A stretch of DNA of 64,000 bases from Noviherbaspirillum cavernae (GTDB lineage Bacteria > Pseudomonadota > Gammaproteobacteria > Burkholderiales > Burkholderiaceae_D). Positions 59,357-64,000 of the stretch are shown here, piece by piece; within the stretch, counting starts at the first letter, position 1, and every line of letters begins with the position of its first letter. The notes under the pieces are model-generated. The model ran no database searches. It was not told where the DNA came from and was given only the letters and a program-made list of their open reading frames with translations. The position numbers and the translations under genes were made by a program. Location of the stretch: NCBI RefSeq assembly GCF_003590875.1, contig NZ_QYUN01000002.1, positions 124,001 to 188,000 on the forward strand, written 5' to 3'.

Positions 59357-60633
59357 TGAGCAACGACGCCCCCCTGATCATCGCCGGCGCGTCCTACGCC
59401 GGCCTGCAACTCGCCGCCACCGCGCGCGAACTGGGTTATGCCGGTCGCATCATCATGGTGGGCGACGAACGCCATCTTCCCTATCAGCGTCCGCCGCTAT
59501 CCAAGGGGCTGCTGACCGGCAAGACGACAGCGGACAAGCTGCCGCTGCGCAGCGAGGAGTTCTACCGCGAGAACGGCATCGAGACGCTGCTCAATCAGCG
59601 CGTCACGCGCATCGAACCCGACCAGCGGCGCGTGCATCTGGCGGATGGCGGCACGCTCGATTATGCGTGGCTTGCACTGATGACGGGCGCGCGCTGCCGG
59701 CCGTTGCCGGTGCCCGGTGCGGAGCTGAACGGCGTGCACATGCTGCGCACGCTGGGCGACGGCTTGCGCATCGCCGAATACGCGAAGCAGGTGAAGACCG
59801 CGTGCGTGATCGGCGGCGGCTTCATCGGTCTGGAGGTGGCGTCGGCATTGCAGACCTGCGGCGTGCAGGTGACTGTGATCGAGGCGCAACCGCGCCTGTT
59901 GGCGCGCAACTTCCCGCTGCTGATGTCCGACTATGTGCTGCGCGCCCATCGCGCGCGCGGCGTGCAGGTGGAGCTGGGACGCGGCGTGCGCACACTGCAT
60001 GGCGACAATGGCCGCGTTGCCGCTGTCGAGCTGACGGACGGTACGCGCATCGCATGCGAACTGGTGGTGGCCGGCATCGGTGTCGTGCCGAATGACGAAC
60101 TCGCGCGCGAAGCGGGCATCGCCACCGACAACGGCATCCTCGTCGATGCCTGCGGACGGACCAGCGTGGAGCGCATCCTGGCGGCCGGCGACGTTGCCAA
60201 CATGCAGTTGCCGTCGTGGGGGCCGGATGACTCTGCCGGGCGCTATCGTCTGGAGTCGATCCAGGCCGCCAACGACGGCGCGAAGGCGTGCGCCTCGGTG
60301 ATCGCCGGCCAACCCAAACCGTGCACGACGGTGCCGTGGTTCTGGAGCGACCAGTTCGAGCTGAAATTCCAGATGGCCGGCTTGCCGCAAGCGAGCGACG
60401 AGATCGTCGTGCGCGGCGATATCAGCAGCAACAAGTTCAGCCTGTTCTATCTGCGCGGCGGCCATGTTGCAGCCGTGCATACCGTAAACCGCCCGGCGGA
60501 ACACATGTTGAGCCGGCGTCTGATCGCCGCCAATGCGGCGCTTGCTCCGCGGCAGGCCGCCGATGAAGGCTTCGACCTGAAATCGATTCTCAACATTTCG
60601 AGCACCAGCAGCGGTGCGGAAAGTGTTGCATGA
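59356..60633 (+). CDS. FAD-dependent ferredoxin reductase
   Basis: 425 aa, rubredoxin/putidaredoxin reductase family. FAD motif IIAGASYAGLQLAATARELGY at the N-terminus, NAD motif TACVIGGGFIGLEVASALQTCG (~140-165) and the second FAD motif ILAAGDVA. The C-terminal reductase domain contains PWFWSDQFELKFQMAG, typical of this family. Transfers electrons from NADH to the ferredoxin encoded just upstream. The ATG at 59356 is chosen for the one-base overlap with the ferredoxin stop and for the family N-terminus. Confidence 0.92.
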   Translation: MSNDAPLIIAGASYAGLQLAATARELGYAGRIIMVGDERHLPYQRPPLSKGLLTGKTTADKLPLRSEEFYRENGIETLLNQRVTRIEPDQRRVHLADGGTLDYAWLALMTGARCRPLPVPGAELNGVHMLRTLGDGLRIAEYAKQVKTACVIGGGFIGLEVASALQTCGVQVTVIEAQPRLLARNFPLLMSDYVLRAHRARGVQVELGRGVRTLHGDNGRVAAVELTDGTRIACELVVAGIGVVPNDELAREAGIATDNGILVDACGRTSVERILAAGDVANMQLPSWGPDDSAGRYRLESIQAANDGAKACASVIAGQPKPCTTVPWFWSDQFELKFQMAGLPQASDEIVVRGDISSNKFSLFYLRGGHVAAVHTVNRPAEHMLSRRLIAANAALAPRQAADEGFDLKSILNISSTSSGAESVA

Positions 60634-60685
60634 TGTGCGTTGTGAATTGCTTGTGTTTTTTCAACCCCTCTCCGGAGACTTTCCC

Positions 60686-61879
60686 ATGCTGAAAAGAAGA
60701 ACCGTCCTGGCATCCATCGCCGCCGCCGCCCTTGGCAGCGTCGGCACACTGGGTGTCGCGCACGCTGCGGACGACACGATCAAGATCGGCCTGATCGCCA
60801 CCTACACGGGGCCTTATGCCGACTATGGCCGCCAGTTCGACGCGGGCATTGCGCTGTACCTGAAGGAAAACGGCGGCAAGATCGCCGGCAAGAAGGTGGA
60901 AATCATCAAGAAGGACACCGCAGGTCCTTCGCCCGACCACTCCAAGCGCTATGCGCAGGAACTGATCGTGCGCGACAAGGTGAACTTCATCACCGGCCTC
61001 GACTTCAGCCCGAACGCCTACGCCATCGCGCCGATCGCCACGATGGCAAAGATGCCGGTGATCGTGATGAACGCGTCCTCCTCCGGCATCACCGCCGCCT
61101 CGCCGTATATCGCACGCCTGTCGTTCACGGTGCAGCAGGTCTCCGCGCCGATGGCGCAGTGGCTGCTGAAGAAAGGCACCAAGGAAGTCTACACAGTGGT
61201 CGCCGATTACGGCCCCGGCGTGGATTCGGAAACCGCATTCAAGAAAGCCTTCACCGAAGGCGGCGGCAAGGTCGTCGGCAGCGTGCGCACGCCGGTCAAC
61301 AACCCCGACTTCTCGGCCTTCGTGCAGCGCATCAAGGATGCCAAGCCGCAGGCGGCGTTCTTCTTCTTCCCCTCGGGCGTGATGCCGCCGGCCTTCCTCA
61401 AGGTATGGAAAGAGCGCGGCATGGAAGAAGCCGGCATCAAGCTCTATGCCACCGGCGAAGCGACCGATGACAGCTACCTCGAAGCCACCGGCGACGTCGC
61501 GCTGGGCCTGATCACCAGCCACCACTATTCGTATGCGCATGCGTCCGAGAAGAACAAGAAGTTCGTGAAGGCATTCAACGCCGAATTCGGCAACAAGATG
61601 CGCCCGAGCTACTTCGCGATCACCGCGTATGACGGCATGGCCGCCATCGCCGCCGCGCTTGCGAAGACCAAGGGCGACATGTCGGGCGATGCCGTGATGG
61701 AAGCCCTGAAAGGCCTGAAGCTGGAAAGCCCGCGCGGCCCGATCGAGATCGACGCCGCCACCCGCGACATCGTGCAGACCGTCTACATCCGCAAGGCCGA
61801 GCGCGTCAAGGGCGAACTGGTCAACGTCGAGACGGACCGCTTCGAGCGCGTGAAGGATCCGGCCAAGGAAGGCAGCTGA
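60686..61879 (+). CDS. LivJ-type ABC transporter substrate-binding protein 1
   Basis: 397 aa. Signal peptide (MLKRRTVLASIAAAALGSVGTLGVAHA) and a Peripla_BP_6 bilobed domain: IKIGLIATYTGPYADYGRQFDAGIALYLKENGG, SPDHSKRYAQELIVRDKVNFITG, and a C-terminal SYFAITAYDGMAAI. Binds an amide, amino-acid-like or aromatic ligand for import; the LivHMGF partners would lie outside the window. CCGGAGA precedes the ATG. Related to the next binding protein by tandem duplication (see IKIG..AE-type opening of both). Confidence 0.88.
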   Translation: MLKRRTVLASIAAAALGSVGTLGVAHAADDTIKIGLIATYTGPYADYGRQFDAGIALYLKENGGKIAGKKVEIIKKDTAGPSPDHSKRYAQELIVRDKVNFITGLDFSPNAYAIAPIATMAKMPVIVMNASSSGITAASPYIARLSFTVQQVSAPMAQWLLKKGTKEVYTVVADYGPGVDSETAFKKAFTEGGGKVVGSVRTPVNNPDFSAFVQRIKDAKPQAAFFFFPSGVMPPAFLKVWKERGMEEAGIKLYATGEATDDSYLEATGDVALGLITSHHYSYAHASEKNKKFVKAFNAEFGNKMRPSYFAITAYDGMAAIAAALAKTKGDMSGDAVMEALKGLKLESPRGPIEIDAATRDIVQTVYIRKAERVKGELVNVETDRFERVKDPAKEGS

Positions 61880-61894
61880 TAGCAGCAAACTGAT

Positions 61895-61932
61895 GATGGC
61901 GTGACTGCGTCTACTGGCGCGGTCACGCCATC
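61895..61932 (+). other. Intergenic hairpin between the two binding-protein genes
   Basis: GATGGCGTGAC (61895-61905) and GTCACGCCATC (61922-61932): perfect 11-bp arms, 16-base loop. No U-run. It may terminate some transcripts or protect the upstream message so that binding protein 1 is made in excess. Confidence 0.55.
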
Positions 61933-62047
61933 GCGCATTCCAGCGGCAACAAAAACCCCGATAAACATCATTGGCGCACCGGACCGACAATTCGTTCCGG
62001 GCCGACGCCGGCCGCATGTCGTTCCAATTCATCGAGGAGAGAAACTC

Positions 62048-63214
62048 ATGGCAAGTCGTTTCACACGCAACATCCGCCGCCTGCTGGTCACCGGCATGGC
62101 CGTTGCGATGCCCCTGGCCTACGCTGATGACACGATCAAGATTGGCGTCATTGCCGAAATGTCCGGCCCCTTCGCCGAGTTCGGCAAACAGATGGAAGCC
62201 GGCATCAAGATTTACCAGAAACAGTTCGGCGAATCGGTCGCCGGCAAGCGCGTGGAAGTGATCTACCGCGACGTTGGCGGCCCCAATCCTGACGTCGCCA
62301 AGCGCCTCGCGCAGGAACTGCTGGTGCGCGACAAGGTGCAGGTGCTGGCCGGCTTCGGCTTCACGCCCAACGCCTTGTCGGTGGCACCGATCGCCACCCA
62401 GGCCAAGGTGCCGATGGTGGTGATGAATGCCGCCGCCGCCGAGCTGACCGCGAAGTCGCCGTACATGGTGCGCACCTCGTTCACCTACCCCGACGTGGTG
62501 CCGCCGATTGCGCAATGGGCCGTCAAGCAGGGCTCGAAGAAGGCCTACGTGATCGTGGCCGACTATGCGCCAGGCCATGATGCCGAAGCTGCCTTCCTCG
62601 GCGCCTACAAGAAAGCCGGCGGCGAGATCGTCGGTAACGTGCGCGTGCCGATGGTGACCGTCGATTTTTCGCCCTACATCCAGCGCATCAAGGACGCCAA
62701 GCCCGATGTCGTGTTCGCCTTCGTCAACGCCGGCAGCGTCGCGCCCGCCTTCATCAAGGAATTTCGCGAGAAGGGCCTGCCCGAAGCCGGCATCAAGCTG
62801 ATCGGCACCGGCGACATCGTCGATGAAGCGATCATCGACGTGATCGGCGACCGCGCGCTCGACATCGTCACGGTTTATCCCTACTCCATGCACCACAAGT
62901 CCGAGCTCAACGCGAAGTATGTGCGCGACTTCAAGACGCTGCGCGGCGCGAATGCGCGGCCGACCATCATGAGCGTGTCCGCCTACGACGGCATGGCCGC
63001 GATCTATGCGGCGCTGAAGAAGACCGGTGGCAAGGCCGACGGCAGCAGTCTGATCGAAGCCCTGAAGGGACTGCAGATCGAAAGCCCGCGCGGCATGATC
63101 GGCATCAGCGCACAGACGCGCGACATCGTGCAGGACGAGTACATCCGCCGCGTCGGCAAGGTGCAGGGCGTGCTTGCCAACGAGGAAATCGAAACCTGGA
63201 AGGCGGCGCACTGA
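62048..63214 (+). CDS. LivJ-type ABC transporter substrate-binding protein 2
   Basis: 388 aa. Signal peptide (LLVTGMAVAMPLAYA). Opening IKIGVIAEMSGPFAEFGKQMEAGIKIYQKQFG and SPYMVRTSFTYPDVVPPIAQWAV follow the same fold as its neighbour, and GLQIESPRGMIGISAQTRDIVQDEYIRRV parallels the neighbour's C-terminus, so the two are paralogues, perhaps with different ligands. GAGGAGAG precedes the ATG. The stop overlaps the amidase start (TGATG). Confidence 0.88.
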   Translation: MASRFTRNIRRLLVTGMAVAMPLAYADDTIKIGVIAEMSGPFAEFGKQMEAGIKIYQKQFGESVAGKRVEVIYRDVGGPNPDVAKRLAQELLVRDKVQVLAGFGFTPNALSVAPIATQAKVPMVVMNAAAAELTAKSPYMVRTSFTYPDVVPPIAQWAVKQGSKKAYVIVADYAPGHDAEAAFLGAYKKAGGEIVGNVRVPMVTVDFSPYIQRIKDAKPDVVFAFVNAGSVAPAFIKEFREKGLPEAGIKLIGTGDIVDEAIIDVIGDRALDIVTVYPYSMHHKSELNAKYVRDFKTLRGANARPTIMSVSAYDGMAAIYAALKKTGGKADGSSLIEALKGLQIESPRGMIGISAQTRDIVQDEYIRRVGKVQGVLANEEIETWKAAH

Positions 63215-64000
63215 TGGCAACGCGCTCACCGTCCGGCGGCGTGCTGGCAATGGACATCGCGCAGCTGGCCGATGCCTACCGGCATGGCCGCCTGTCGCCG
63301 GTGGAAGTGATGCAGACTTTGCTCGACGAGATAGCGCGCGATGCACATGACGCGCAGGGCATCAACGCCTTCTGCCATCTCGATCCAGAGGCCGCGCTGG
63401 CTGTGGCACGCGCATCGGAACAGCGCTATCTCAAGGGCCTGCCCTGCGGCCCGCTGGATGGCGTGCCGGTGTCGATCAAGGACCTGGTCAACGTGGCCGG
63501 CTGGCCCACACGGCGCGGCTCGCTGTCTTCGGCCTGCGATCCGCCTGCCGCGCAGGACTCGCCTTCGACCGCGCTGCTGCGCGCGGCCGGAGCGGTGATC
63601 TTCGGCAAGACCACCACCACCGAGTTCGGCTGGACCATCGTCTCCGACAATCCGCACAGCGGCATCACGCGCAATCCGCACGACGTCACGCGCTCGGCGG
63701 GCGGTTCCAGCAGCGGTGCCGCCGCACAAGTCGCGATGGGATGGGGACCGCTGGCGCTGGGCAGCGATGCCGGCGGTTCGGTACGCATACCCGCATCATA
63801 TTGCGGTGTGGTCGGCTTCAAGCCCACGTTCGGCGCGATTCCGCTCGCACCGCAAAGTGCCTTCGCCGAGTTCGCGCATCTGGGGCCGCTGACACGCAAT
63901 GTGGCGGATTGCATCGCCGCGATGTCGGTGCTGTCGCAGCCCGACGCGCGCGATCCGTCGTCGCTGTACCCGCGTGCCGCTTCAATCGAGGCGCGACCGC
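63214..64000 (+). CDS. Amidase (amidase signature family), 3' end outside the window
   Basis: First 262 residues visible. The Ser-cisSer-Lys triad region is intact: Lys in GVPVSIKDLVNVAGW, and RSAGGSSSGAAAQVAMGWGPLALGSDAGGSVRIPASYCGVVGFKP. Hydrolyses an amide bond; in this operon it may release a carboxylic acid and an amine or ammonia from the imported compound or from a gamma-glutamyl intermediate. Overlaps the upstream gene by one base, so it belongs to the same operon. Confidence 0.88.
   Translation, partial: MATRSPSGGVLAMDIAQLADAYRHGRLSPVEVMQTLLDEIARDAHDAQGINAFCHLDPEAALAVARASEQRYLKGLPCGPLDGVPVSIKDLVNVAGWPTRRGSLSSACDPPAAQDSPSTALLRAAGAVIFGKTTTTEFGWTIVSDNPHSGITRNPHDVTRSAGGSSSGAAAQVAMGWGPLALGSDAGGSVRIPASYCGVVGFKPTFGAIPLAPQSAFAEFAHLGPLTRNVADCIAAMSVLSQPDARDPSSLYPRAASIEARP

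Noticed and set aside
60590..63346. 918-codon minus-strand frame across the two binding-protein genes
   Set aside because: Antisense shadow of two clear substrate-binding protein genes with signal peptides and ribosome sites.
1..64000. CRISPR arrays, rRNA, tRNA genes, complete insertion sequences
   Set aside because: Looked for and not seen: no regularly spaced repeats, no tRNA-like cloverleaf recognised by eye, no DDE transposase; the only transposase is the RAYT.

Overview
This is a GC-rich chromosomal window from a betaproteobacterium of the order Burkholderiales. The best guess is Oxalobacteraceae (Herbaspirillum/Noviherbaspirillum-like), inferred from gene content (hemP-hmuRSTU, a DUF3717 gene, a DUF6139-like gene) and protein similarity remembered by eye; no database search was possible. 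No rRNA, tRNA or CRISPR array was seen.

Layout. 1-5.2 kb: Fur-controlled heme uptake operon hemP-hmuR-hmuS-hmuT-hmuU on the minus strand, cut by the left edge. 5.3-21 kb: ordinary chromosome with a phospholipase D/cardiolipin synthase lipoprotein, a secreted alpha/beta hydrolase, a PAS-GGDEF-EAL protein, a YegD-like Hsp70, 3-methyladenine glycosylase I, a GST with a divergent LysR gene, GDP-mannose hydrolase, an ArgO/ArgP-like exporter-regulator pair, an L,D-transpeptidase, a PPOX-type flavoprotein and AzlCD. Two structured palindromic elements lie here (15553-15663 and 18204-18468). 21.0-23.6 kb: lower-GC accessory stretch of small minus-strand genes separated by attC-like sites, which looks like a decayed integron cassette array without an integrase (CALIN). 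23.6-37.7 kb: SET-domain protein, MnmC, AsmA-like protein, the PrkA-YeaH-SpoVR stress operon, two small four-helix stress-type proteins and a large FAD-dependent oxidoreductase. 37.9-39.2 kb: an unrecognised, lower-GC gene that could be a secreted effector or toxin.

39-55 kb: small housekeeping and accessory genes, among them a second GGDEF-EAL protein fused to a receiver domain that has lost its phospho-acceptor Asp. Three copies of a 161-bp inverted-repeat element (41.8, 45.7 and 55.0 kb) sit here. So does a RAYT (REP-associated tyrosine transposase) with four REP sequences around it and an AT-rich putative lipoprotein gene.

55.2-64 kb: a catabolic locus. A GntR/FCD regulator is divergent from a tight operon encoding a Rieske oxygenase alpha subunit, a glutamine-synthetase-like (gamma-glutamylation type) enzyme, a [2Fe-2S] ferredoxin, an FAD ferredoxin reductase, two LivJ-type substrate-binding proteins and an amidase cut by the right edge. 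Two identical 12-bp palindromes in the divergent promoter are the probable GntR operators. Together these genes suggest uptake and oxidative breakdown of an amine- or amide-containing organic compound; the substrate cannot be read from the sequence.
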